From positions 2,666,001-2,730,000 of the forward strand of contig OY762464.1 of NCBI GenBank assembly GCA_963665765.1: DNA of 64,000 bases, written 5' to 3'. The stretch comes from Bin76 sp963665765. Its GTDB lineage: Bacteria > Actinomycetota > Acidimicrobiia > Spongiisociales > ZC4RG35. Every line of letters begins with the position of its first letter. The stretch's first letter is position 1. A program made the position numbers and the translations under genes. Positions 34,942-43,057 of this stretch are shown here, piece by piece. Below the pieces are notes generated by a model that had not been told where the DNA came from, searched no databases, and saw only the letters and a program-made list of their open reading frames with translations.

Positions 34942-36582
34942 CAACTTTATATGGCGAGAAGCCTGCCGACGGGTGGACGACGCGGCCTCCTTTTTTGAGC
35001 AGACCCGCCTGGGAGTTGAGAACGCCGTCTGGGAAGCTCGCGAGAGGTGGCGTCGATCGGCTTGTCTTTGGCTGGATGGCGAGGAAAGCCTGGAAGGGGT
35101 GCGGAAGGCGGCAGAGGGTTTTGTGTCGGCTGTGGAAGCCGTGGCCCCTCCCCACGCCTTGAAACCGGTATATCCGTTCAATAGTCCGGGTGAACCAGTG
35201 CTTTTGTATGCCGGACCCATGTCCGTGGTATTGGAAGGTCAGTCTGCGAACGGCGTGGAGGATGTGGAAGCCACCGGCGAAGGTCGAATAAGTATTGATT
35301 TTCTTCCCTCTCCACAGGTGTTTTGGCGGGCCACAGTGGAGGGCGTCTGTCCCGATCTCCTGGCAGCGTTCTTTCGTAGAACAGCGGTGAAGCCGGTTCT
35401 TCCACAGTTCGGCGATGCTTCTTTCCAGATTCCGCCCCGCTCCGGCAAAGTGTCCGCTCTGCCAAATATCACAGAGAGAGGAGGGCTGAAATTTGCTGAG
35501 GCTCTGTCCTCGGAGCCCTTCGGTTTGCCTGACCGTCTTTTCGAAGTACGGTTCAATCTTATCAACTGTTCGTTGAAACGTGGAACGGATCTTGTTCTAC
35601 AACTCTTTGGCGGATCATCATTGGAGGACAATTCACGATTTCCTAAACATTGGCCAACCCGACACAGAATGGCGGCTCCAAACCGATGGATGGTTGATAG
35701 ATATTGACGCTCGTTGTGACTTACCTGAAGTCTGGAAACAAACTCAAGAGACCGGATCCTTTGTATTCACCCATACCGGTCGAATGAGCCGGGTCGGTAG
35801 TTCTACCTTCTCGTTTGAGCAAGCCAAAGATCTCTTGAGTGCATTACAGGTTCTTATCGTTCGTGACGGGTAGGCGAGTGGGTATAGCTTTGCCGGTGGG
35901 ATTCGACCGGTCGGAAAACCCGGTCTGCGTTGAATGGTCGTCGACCAAGGCCGATCCTTCGGTGTCATATATCGGCTGGCGTCACGATTTGGTTTCGCCT
36001 GACTTGCCCCCTCTCTTCGAGGCATTCAAACGTTGCTGGAATGATGACTACTGGAAGACGATAATTTTGCAAGCCATTAGGGCATACACCTTCGCCATGG
36101 AATGGAATCATCGAGGGAAACTAATCATTACGCAGGCTGCGTTGGAGACTGTTTCCGGGGCAGTGCTTGTGCAGAGAGAGCGGCAGCTTCCGGAGAAGGA
36201 GTTCGAAGATATGACGGCCGCCGCTCGGATCCGAGGATTGTTGGAGTGGGCGGACATCCCGGCCGAGGTTCCCGGCAGCCTGAGCCGCCTTGCCGAGAAG
36301 GCGCAATCTTTGCATGAGCACCGAGATGGTCCGCAGGTGGTCGGTTGGGTCCGCAATAGGATCGTACACCTGCGGCCTTCACGTGATGGAGGGCAACAAC
36401 TGGGCTACCTTGCATTGGAAGCTCACCGATTGGCGCTCTGGTATTTGGAAAAAGTTCTGCTTAGGTTGCTGAACTACCAAGGCAATCATATCAATTGGCT
36501 CAAAGCAATGGGCGGAGGCCCTCCGTTGAACGAGTGCCTAGAGCCGGTACCCTGGGCAACCGCGGATCGTTCAGAACAATGA
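34928..36582 (+). pseudogene. HEPN-motif (ApeA-like) protein split over three frames
   Basis: Three overlapping frames read as parts of one protein of about 550 residues: 34928-35707 (beta-rich N-terminal region), 35580-35873 (with D-G-W-L-I-D-I-D-A and T-H-T-G) and 35839-36582. The last carries F-L-S-F-V-T-G-R-R-V-G, a helical domain and R-N-R-I-V-H at 36352-36369, an RNxxxH HEPN ribonuclease motif. Text such as G-W-x-I-D-I-D followed by T-H-x-G and L-S-F-x-x-G-R resembles ApeA-type defence proteins. Each junction needs a shift of one base in the same sense. The gene is probably decayed, but sequencing error at two sites cannot be excluded. Confidence 0.6.
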
Positions 36583-36612
36583 GACCGGCATGCTTTGCGA
36601 GGCGCCGTTATA

Positions 36613-36658
36613 TTCAGCGGCGGGCTCTGATCTTCTTCAGCGGCGGGCTCTGATCTTC
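36613..36658. repeat. Perfect 23-bp tandem duplication
   Basis: Bases 36613-36635 and 36636-36658 are identical. The second copy contains the last six codons and the stop of the minus-strand PLP gene (stop at 36637-36639), so the end of that gene is repeated immediately downstream of itself. It is a small slippage-type duplication. Confidence 0.95.
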
Positions 36659-37740
36659 CATTCGTCGAGGTTTCCGTCGGCGTTCACCACCATTGCCCGG
36701 CTCCACATGTTCACGGTGGCGCAGGCGTGGTTGGGGACGATGCGGACCAGATTGCCCACTTCCATGATTTCCACGCCCGGTCCTTTCAGAAACCCGTGTT
36801 CCTCGTTGGCTCGGTAGAAGCTGATGGCCGCGTAGGTTCCGTCCTCGGTGAGCACCCTTCCGTATCCGGTTCCCGAGGTGGGGCCGTCGGAGCTCATGGC
36901 CTTGCTGCCCGCGTCGATGATGGCTTGGCCCGCCCGGGGTGTGCTAACCACCCGGGCCGCCACGGTCAGGGCGCACTCCGATAGGGAAGCGCTTCCCAGG
37001 ATCACCTGATTGGCGTCACCGAACACATAGGTGCCGGGTCGGGCTTCGGTGACGCCCCGTACGCCGGGTGTGGAGGTTGAACCGGGGGTCGATCCCACCG
37101 ATACCGTATTCGCTTCGAATCCGGCCCCTCGCAGGCTTTGGGCCACCCTCACCATGGTCTCGCCCACCGATCGACCTTCCTTCTCGAGACCGGAGCGATC
37201 CTGGCCGAAGCCGCTCAGATGCCCGGCGTGGGTGAGTATTCCTTGCAGACGCAGGCTATCCAGATGGGCAAGTTTCCCGGCCAGGCCCACCACCTGATCG
37301 GGGGCGACTCCCGCTCGTCCCAAACCGGTGTCCACTTCGATCAGATAGGGGATCGTCACGCCCGCCGCCCGTCCCGCCTCGGCCAGGGGCGCCGCCGCCT
37401 GTCGGGAGTCGAGCGCCACTCGTACCGTTCCTCGTCGGTTGGCTTCCACTGCGAAGCTCACCTTCGGGGGCCCCACCGGCTGATGAGCCCAGGTGAGGTC
37501 GGTGTAGCCATGGTCGAGGAGACATTCCACCTCGGCGGGGGTGGCGCAAGTGAATCCGACACAGCCCGCTTGCTTTTGGCGCCGGGCGACTTCGATCATC
37601 TTGGAGGTCTTCCAATGGGGCCGAAGCTCCACCCCCAGCTCTTTCATGCGGGCCGCCATCTTGGCGATGTTGCGTTCCGTCACGGCTCGGTCCACCACCA
37701 GAGCGGGGGTCGGCAGGTCGTCTGGGAAAGTCACATTCAT
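36637..37740 (-). CDS. D-threonine aldolase / D-serine dehydratase-like PLP enzyme
   Basis: The 367-residue product has an alanine-racemase-like N-terminal barrel with the cofactor Lys K44 in R-P-H-W-K-T-S-K. A C-terminal domain ends with P-N-H-A-C-A-T-V-N, whose His and Cys bind the metal ion in D-serine dehydratase and D-threonine aldolase. It should act on a D-beta-hydroxy amino acid; which one is not decided. I chose ATG 37740, which overlaps the acyl-CoA synthetase stop by four bases. The reading frame stays open upstream inside that gene. Confidence 0.85.
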   Translation of the reverse strand: MNVTFPDDLPTPALVVDRAVTERNIAKMAARMKELGVELRPHWKTSKMIEVARRQKQAGCVGFTCATPAEVECLLDHGYTDLTWAHQPVGPPKVSFAVEANRRGTVRVALDSRQAAAPLAEAGRAAGVTIPYLIEVDTGLGRAGVAPDQVVGLAGKLAHLDSLRLQGILTHAGHLSGFGQDRSGLEKEGRSVGETMVRVAQSLRGAGFEANTVSVGSTPGSTSTPGVRGVTEARPGTYVFGDANQVILGSASLSECALTVAARVVSTPRAGQAIIDAGSKAMSSDGPTSGTGYGRVLTEDGTYAAISFYRANEEHGFLKGPGVEIMEVGNLVRIVPNHACATVNMWSRAMVVNADGNLDEWKIRARR

Positions 37741-39260
37741 GAATCGGTTGGTTGCTCGCTGTGCATATCGATCAGCAGGTGCTTTCGGACCTTGCCGGTG
37801 GCTCCTCGGGGCAGGTGATCGGTCAATATCAGTCGCTTGGGCTTCATGTGGGAGGCGAGTCGAGCGCCCACCCATTCGGCCAGTTCCGCCAGCGTGGGAG
37901 AATATCCCGGACGGGGCGCCACCACCGCGGTCACCGCTTCTCCCCACTCCTGATCGGGGAGGCCGATCACCGCCACCTCCGCCACTGCCGGGTGATGGGA
38001 GAGGGCGTTTTCGATCCGGGGCGGGTGGATGTTCACTCCGCCCGAGATGATCAGTTCCTTGATACGTCCCGACAGGTACAGATAGCCTTGCGGGTCACGG
38101 TATCCGAGATCACCGGTGTGCAACCACCCGTTGCGAATCGCCGCCGCGGTGGCTTCCGGCTGTCGCCAGTAGCCGGACATCATTTTGGGGGTGCGCACCA
38201 GCAATTCTCCCACCTCTTGGGGTCCGGCCTCCCGCCCGTCGGGGGTCTTTACCCCGATGTCCACTCCCACGATGGGACGGCCACAGGACAACGCGGGGGA
38301 ATCCCGGTTCGCCAGGCGGTGATGGTCCTCGGGTCCCAACGCCGAGCAAACCGCGGTGGCCTCGGTAAGCCCGTATCCGTGATACAGGTCGCAGGGCAGG
38401 GACGACATCATCTTCTGCACCAGGCCGGACCGGGTGGGAGAGGCGCCGTAGAGCAAAAGCCGCATGGAACGCCAGAGGCGAGGATCAAAGCGGGGGGAAT
38501 CCAGGATTCTCCGCAGTTGGGTGGACACCATGATGGTGGTGGTGACGCCGAAGTCGGTGATAACCGACATGGCGGTTTCGGGATCGAAGGAGGGCAGCAC
38601 CACGTGAGTCTGTCCGTCCACCAGCATGGTGGCCACCCGCAGACCGGCCGAGGCGTGATAGAGGGGAGTGGCCGAGAGATAGACATCGGAGGGGCGAAGT
38701 TCCTGGGAGATAGCCGTCACGAAGGCGTTGAAAGTGAGGGCTCGATGGGAGAGGCACACCCCTTTGGGATCGCCGGTGGTGCCGCTGGTATAGATGATGA
38801 GCGCCGTGTCCTCGGGTCGGGCAGTGATGGGAACCGGATCGGACGAGGAGAGCAGTCGTCGGTATTCGGGGGTGTCGGGTTGGAGCAGGGTGGTCTTGCC
38901 GAGGGATGCCCTCGCCAGCTTTTCGCCGTATTCCTGCCCGACAATGGCGACCCGGGGCTCGGCGTCGACCAGTTGCCGGGCTATCTCGGCCGGCGCCAGT
39001 CGGGTGGAGAATGGGACGGCGGCGGCGCCGAGCCAGGCCGCGCCCAGATAGGCGTCGAAAAACGCCGGTCCGGCGGGGGCCATCACCGCCACCCGGTCGC
39101 CCCTTCCCACCCCGGTCCGCGCCAGCGCACCGGCAACTCGCTCCACCCGTTGGCGTAACTCGGCGTAGGTGAGAGACGGCCCGCCCACGATCCGCACGGC
39201 ATGGTGGTGGGGATAGAGCCGAACGGATCGGTCCAAAAGGTCGGTGATCAGCGCAGCCAT
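37737..39260 (-). CDS. AMP-dependent acyl-CoA synthetase
   Basis: The 507-residue product has the ANL superfamily motifs in order. The phosphate-binding loop is Y-T-S-G-T-T-G-D-P-K-G. G-Y-G-L-T-E-A, W-L-H-T-G-D-L-G and the hinge region Y-L-Y-L-S-G-R-I-K-E-L-I follow. The C-terminal P-R-G-A-T-G-K-V carries the catalytic Lys. It activates a carboxylic acid to its CoA ester via an acyl-adenylate. ATG 39260 follows GGAGG; a TTG 11 codons earlier is less likely. It is coupled to the PLP enzyme, an unusual pairing that may reflect one degradative route. Confidence 0.88.
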   Translation of the reverse strand: MAALITDLLDRSVRLYPHHHAVRIVGGPSLTYAELRQRVERVAGALARTGVGRGDRVAVMAPAGPAFFDAYLGAAWLGAAAVPFSTRLAPAEIARQLVDAEPRVAIVGQEYGEKLARASLGKTTLLQPDTPEYRRLLSSSDPVPITARPEDTALIIYTSGTTGDPKGVCLSHRALTFNAFVTAISQELRPSDVYLSATPLYHASAGLRVATMLVDGQTHVVLPSFDPETAMSVITDFGVTTTIMVSTQLRRILDSPRFDPRLWRSMRLLLYGASPTRSGLVQKMMSSLPCDLYHGYGLTEATAVCSALGPEDHHRLANRDSPALSCGRPIVGVDIGVKTPDGREAGPQEVGELLVRTPKMMSGYWRQPEATAAAIRNGWLHTGDLGYRDPQGYLYLSGRIKELIISGGVNIHPPRIENALSHHPAVAEVAVIGLPDQEWGEAVTAVVAPRPGYSPTLAELAEWVGARLASHMKPKRLILTDHLPRGATGKVRKHLLIDMHSEQPTDS

Positions 39261-39360
39261 CGCCTCCGAACGATACAAACCGGTGTCGGGCAAAAATCCT
39301 GGTCGGGGGGGGCACGCCGAAGATGGGAAAGAGGGTTATCCACTCGGTGGAGGGTGTGGG

Positions 39361-40380
39361 TCAGAGGGATTTGCTCTGCCATCCCAGATTGGAGAGGAGG
39401 ACGATCCCGGCGCCGATCATCAGGACGCCGGGATTGGCAATGGAGACATCGGCGAACAGCCATATCCAGAGCATCTGGAGCACGGGGGTGAAGAACATGA
39501 TGCGCTGCACCGCCAGAGCGGAGGTCACATACATGGAGTATCGGTAGCTGAGCGACCCCGCCATGTTGAACACCCCGATCAGGGCCAGAAAACCCAGGGT
39601 TGCCCAGTCCAAATCGAAGCCCCGTTCGGTGGGTGGGAAGAACAGGGCGCTTCCCGCCAGGGTCAGGGGGAGGGCGAGAAACCGGGCGGCCACCGCCGCG
39701 AAAGTGGAGTTCCATACCAGGTCGTTGGGGTCATTGCCGGGCCATCCCATGATGCGTCCGAGGGAGATGGTCCCCCAAAGACTCGCCACGCCGGTGGCGG
39801 TCCCGGCGAACGCCACCACTATTCCCAGCCAGTTCAGTCTGACGACTTGGCCGGTCTCCGACCAGATCACCAGCGCCGCCCCCAGGAAGGAAAAGACCAT
39901 AAGCATCCAGTGCTTTCGGCTCATGACATGCGGAGAAGTGCGGTGGCCGGCGGAAATCTTTCTGCCCAGTCGGGCCGCCATCCACACAATCCCGATGAAA
40001 GCCAACTGGAAGATGATGGTCACCACCAGGGGGTCGATCAGAGTCGCCGCCCACACCCAGAAAGCCAGATCGAGTGCGAAGCCGAACGCCATCCACAACG
40101 CCGGGGTGCGCGCCGCCTCCCGGAGAGTTCGGGCCCGCACCGGTTCTCCCCGGTCGCTCCAATAGTATGCCAGCTTTTGGACCTTGGCTCTCCAGTCTTT
40201 GTTCTTGGTCGGAACTGCGAAGAGAACCGGCGCCAGCCCGGCCGCCTGAAAGACAAACACCCAGGACCGCCATACGAAGGGGTCGTCGCTCACATGGGTG
40301 TAGAGATAGAACAGGGGAAGCCAGGAGAGGCCGACCACCGCACAGGCGGCCCACAATATCCCCTTGGTGGTTGAGTTCAC
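39361..40380 (-). CDS. DMT-type permease, tandem copy 1
   Basis: The 339-residue membrane protein has about ten helices and is clearly paralogous to the next gene (40472-41491). The two have equal length and align without large gaps, including L-I-D-P-L-V-V-T-I-I-F-Q and the closing W-I-W-L-F-A-D-V-S-I-A-N-P. DNA near the gene ends is identical over long stretches (for example 39377 onward and 40488 onward). It starts with GTG 40380. The substrate is unknown; a distant relative is encoded at 15810-16913. Confidence 0.78.
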   Translation of the reverse strand: MNSTTKGILWAACAVVGLSWLPLFYLYTHVSDDPFVWRSWVFVFQAAGLAPVLFAVPTKNKDWRAKVQKLAYYWSDRGEPVRARTLREAARTPALWMAFGFALDLAFWVWAATLIDPLVVTIIFQLAFIGIVWMAARLGRKISAGHRTSPHVMSRKHWMLMVFSFLGAALVIWSETGQVVRLNWLGIVVAFAGTATGVASLWGTISLGRIMGWPGNDPNDLVWNSTFAAVAARFLALPLTLAGSALFFPPTERGFDLDWATLGFLALIGVFNMAGSLSYRYSMYVTSALAVQRIMFFTPVLQMLWIWLFADVSIANPGVLMIGAGIVLLSNLGWQSKSL

Positions 40381-40471
40381 CGCTCGAACGGTACTGATTT
40401 CCTGCCGGGTCGGAGTGAAAAACCGCCTGCGGGGCCAACGTCGGGCAGCCGAAGTATCCGGTGCGCCGGGG

Positions 40472-41491
40472 TTATCCGGCTTTGCTCTGCCATCCCAGAT
40501 TGGAGAGGAGGACGATCCCGGCGCCGATCATCAGGGTGGGGGGATTGGCGATGGAGACGTCGGCGAACAGCCATATCCAGAGCATCTGAAGAACCGGCGA
40601 AAAGAACATGATGCGCTGGACCGCCAGTGTGGAGGTCACATACAGCGAGTACCGGTGACTGAGCGCTCCGGCGGCGTTCAACGCTCCCATCAGGCTGAGC
40701 AATCCCACGGTTGTCCAGTTGATCTCGAAACTGTTTTGGGTCGGCGGGAAAAACAGGATGCTTCCCGCCAGGGTCAGAGGGAGAGCGAGAAAGCGCCCGG
40801 CCACCGCCGCGAAAGTGGCGTTCCACACCAGGTCGTGCGGGTTTCCACTTGGCCAACCCATGAGGCGTCCGGTGGAGACCGTTCCCCAAAGACTTCCGGC
40901 AGCCGTGGCCGCCCCGGCCACCGCCACGGCCACGCCCAGCCAGTTAAGGGTTTTGACCTCCCCGGTTTCCGACCAGATGACCAGGGCGGCGCCCAGGAAG
41001 GAGAGGATCATCAGGGTCCAATACTTGGCGGTGATGAAATGCGGGGTGGGTCGCTTCCCGGCGGAGAGTTTCCTGCCCAGCCGGGCCGCCAACCAGACCA
41101 TGGCAATCAGCAAAAGCTGGAAGATGATGGTCACCACCAGGGGGTCGATCAGAGTCGCCGCCCACACCCAGAGAGTCAGGTCGAGGGCATAGGAGATGAC
41201 CATCCACCAGACCGGGGATCGCAGCGATTCGGCCACAGTCCGCACGCGCACCGGTTCTCCATGCTCTCCCCAGTAGAACAGGAGTTTGCGGGCCTTGTCC
41301 CTCCAGTGTTTGTTGGCGCTCGGCACCAGGAGGAACACCGGCGAGAGGGCCGCCACCTGGAAGACGAACGACCAGGATCGCCACACGAAGGGGTCGTCGC
41401 CCATATGGGTGAAAAGGTACAACAAAGGTAGCCAGGAGCCGGTGAGCACCGCGCTCACGGCCCATAACGACCCCTTGGTGATCGGGTTCAC
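40472..41491 (-). CDS. DMT-type permease, tandem copy 2
   Basis: The 339-residue product is the tandem duplicate of the preceding permease, with roughly ten hydrophobic helices and a GTG start. The copies differ throughout, so the duplication is not recent, yet the 3' ends remain almost identical at the DNA level, which hints at gene conversion. It is upstream of copy 1 on the same strand with about 90 bases between them. The two may have diverged in specificity or form a heteromer; neither is shown by sequence. Confidence 0.78.
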   Translation of the reverse strand: MNPITKGSLWAVSAVLTGSWLPLLYLFTHMGDDPFVWRSWSFVFQVAALSPVFLLVPSANKHWRDKARKLLFYWGEHGEPVRVRTVAESLRSPVWWMVISYALDLTLWVWAATLIDPLVVTIIFQLLLIAMVWLAARLGRKLSAGKRPTPHFITAKYWTLMILSFLGAALVIWSETGEVKTLNWLGVAVAVAGAATAAGSLWGTVSTGRLMGWPSGNPHDLVWNATFAAVAGRFLALPLTLAGSILFFPPTQNSFEINWTTVGLLSLMGALNAAGALSHRYSLYVTSTLAVQRIMFFSPVLQMLWIWLFADVSIANPPTLMIGAGIVLLSNLGWQSKAG

Positions 41492-41691
41492 CGAATCGAA
41501 CGATTCCGTTTCTGATTGGAGGGAGGGATTAGTGATAACCCTCTTTGGTGCGCAGCCTCAGCTTGGTTTCCGAGGTTAGCCGTCAACCCGACGCACAACC
41601 ATGGCAAATGCCTGACGATCCCGTCGATAGGGTCCGGTATGTCGGATCGCCGAGGAACCGACGGGTTCGGCCGGCCCCGGTTAGGGTGTGT

Positions 41692-42918
41692 TCAAGCCGG
41701 GATCAGATTGACTGTGATATGGGTGGGGGAGCGGAGAGAATACCCGACCATGGGGGGTGGGCCGCCAACCCACTCCGCCCGGCGAACGCGGTCCATCAGC
41801 CGGTTGATCACCACTTCCATCTCCATGTGCGCCAGCAGCGATCCGGTGCAGTGGTGCTTCCCGGCGCCGAAGGGAAGTATGTCCGAACGCGGTGTGAACT
41901 GGCGAAAAGCGCGGTCGGCGAAACGGTGCAACCGAAAGTCATCGGGATTCTCGAAGTGGGCCTCATCACGGTTGGCCGATCCCAACAGCACCATGATCCT
42001 GTGTCCGGCGTTCACTTTCACTCCGGCCAGTTCCGTGTCCACTCGGGCGGCTCTCACCAGGGCATGGGCAGGAGGGAGATGCCGAAGGATCTCGGCGCAA
42101 GCTCCCATCACCAGTTCCCGGTCGGCCCGGATCTCTTCCCAAAGGTCCCGGTGGGAAAACAGCACCCACATCAGATTGGACAAAGCCCGGGAGGTGGTTT
42201 CCACCCCGGCGGCCAACAGCAATGAGCAGGTGGAGGCGATCAGTTCGGCGGAGAGGGGTTCTCCGTCGATCTCCGCCCGGCACAATTCCGACAACAGGTC
42301 ATTGGTGGGCTCTCGTCTTTTCCGGGCGATGACCGGGGCCAGGTATTCCCCCAGGGCGCCGCGGGCCTCGACTCCCCGGCGGGTGATCTCCGGATCGTTC
42401 CTGATGTTGGTTACGCTGGCCTTGCCGATGGCGTCGTACCAGGGCCGAAAGCGAGCCACGTCGGGGATGCCCATCATGGAGGCGGTTACCTCCATGGGAA
42501 GCTTGGTGTTGAGACCCTGGTGGAGTTCCGCCGGCCGATCCCAGGGCAGGGCGTCGAGCAGTCGGGCGGCAATCTGTTCGGTCAGGTCCCGTAACTCCCC
42601 GGCTAGTTTGGCCCGGTGACGGATCCAGCGGCTCAGCAGAGCGGAATGACGGCGATGCTCCCGCCCCTCCATGTGAAGGATCACTCTTCCGTGGATAGCC
42701 GAGGAGCCGGGACCTCCCATCAAAGGGGCGAAACGGCTCTCATCTTCCAACACCTCCGCCACCTCAGAACGCCGGGAAGCCACCCATCCTCCGATGCGCG
42801 GGCTCCAGAACAACGGGGCGAGGCGGCGGGCGCGGGCATAAAAAGGGAAGGGATCGGCTTCATCCACCAGCACCTTCGCAAATTCGGATAGCAGGTCCGG
42901 TGGGGTGGGATTATTCAT
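41692..42918 (-). CDS. Cytochrome P450
   Basis: The 408-residue product is a soluble bacterial class P450. The I-helix reads A-A-G-V-E-T-T-S-R, the ExxR motif is E-I-L-R, and the haem-binding loop F-G-A-G-K-H-H-C-T-G carries the axial C357. The I-helix has a Glu where many members have Asp, a common variation. It should hydroxylate a small hydrophobic molecule with help from a ferredoxin, which is not encoded nearby. The ATG at 42918 gives a normal length; the frame continues upstream without support. It is divergent from the TRAP operon, so the two may share a regulator and a substrate. Confidence 0.88.
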   Translation of the reverse strand: MNNPTPPDLLSEFAKVLVDEADPFPFYARARRLAPLFWSPRIGGWVASRRSEVAEVLEDESRFAPLMGGPGSSAIHGRVILHMEGREHRRHSALLSRWIRHRAKLAGELRDLTEQIAARLLDALPWDRPAELHQGLNTKLPMEVTASMMGIPDVARFRPWYDAIGKASVTNIRNDPEITRRGVEARGALGEYLAPVIARKRREPTNDLLSELCRAEIDGEPLSAELIASTCSLLLAAGVETTSRALSNLMWVLFSHRDLWEEIRADRELVMGACAEILRHLPPAHALVRAARVDTELAGVKVNAGHRIMVLLGSANRDEAHFENPDDFRLHRFADRAFRQFTPRSDILPFGAGKHHCTGSLLAHMEMEVVINRLMDRVRRAEWVGGPPPMVGYSLRSPTHITVNLIPA

Positions 42919-42966
42919 GGCTTGGGCACTGATCCCGGTTGGTGGGAAAGGGGTTCGGAGCGGTAT

Positions 42967-42982
42967 TGTATGATGGTATACA
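42967..42982. promoter_or_regulatory. GntR/FadR-like operator candidate between P450 and TRAP genes
   Basis: TGTAT-GATGGT-ATACA is a dyad in the 139-base divergent region. Its half-sites resemble those bound by FadR-type GntR regulators, which often control TRAP transporter and organic-acid operons. It could control both directions. No regulator gene is adjacent. Confidence 0.35.
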
Positions 42983-43057
42983 TAGCGTTTTCCCCAAAGT
43001 GTCGCACGCTCGGGGAAAGCTGATCCCAACCAAATATCTTGCCTATGGAGGTGTCCA

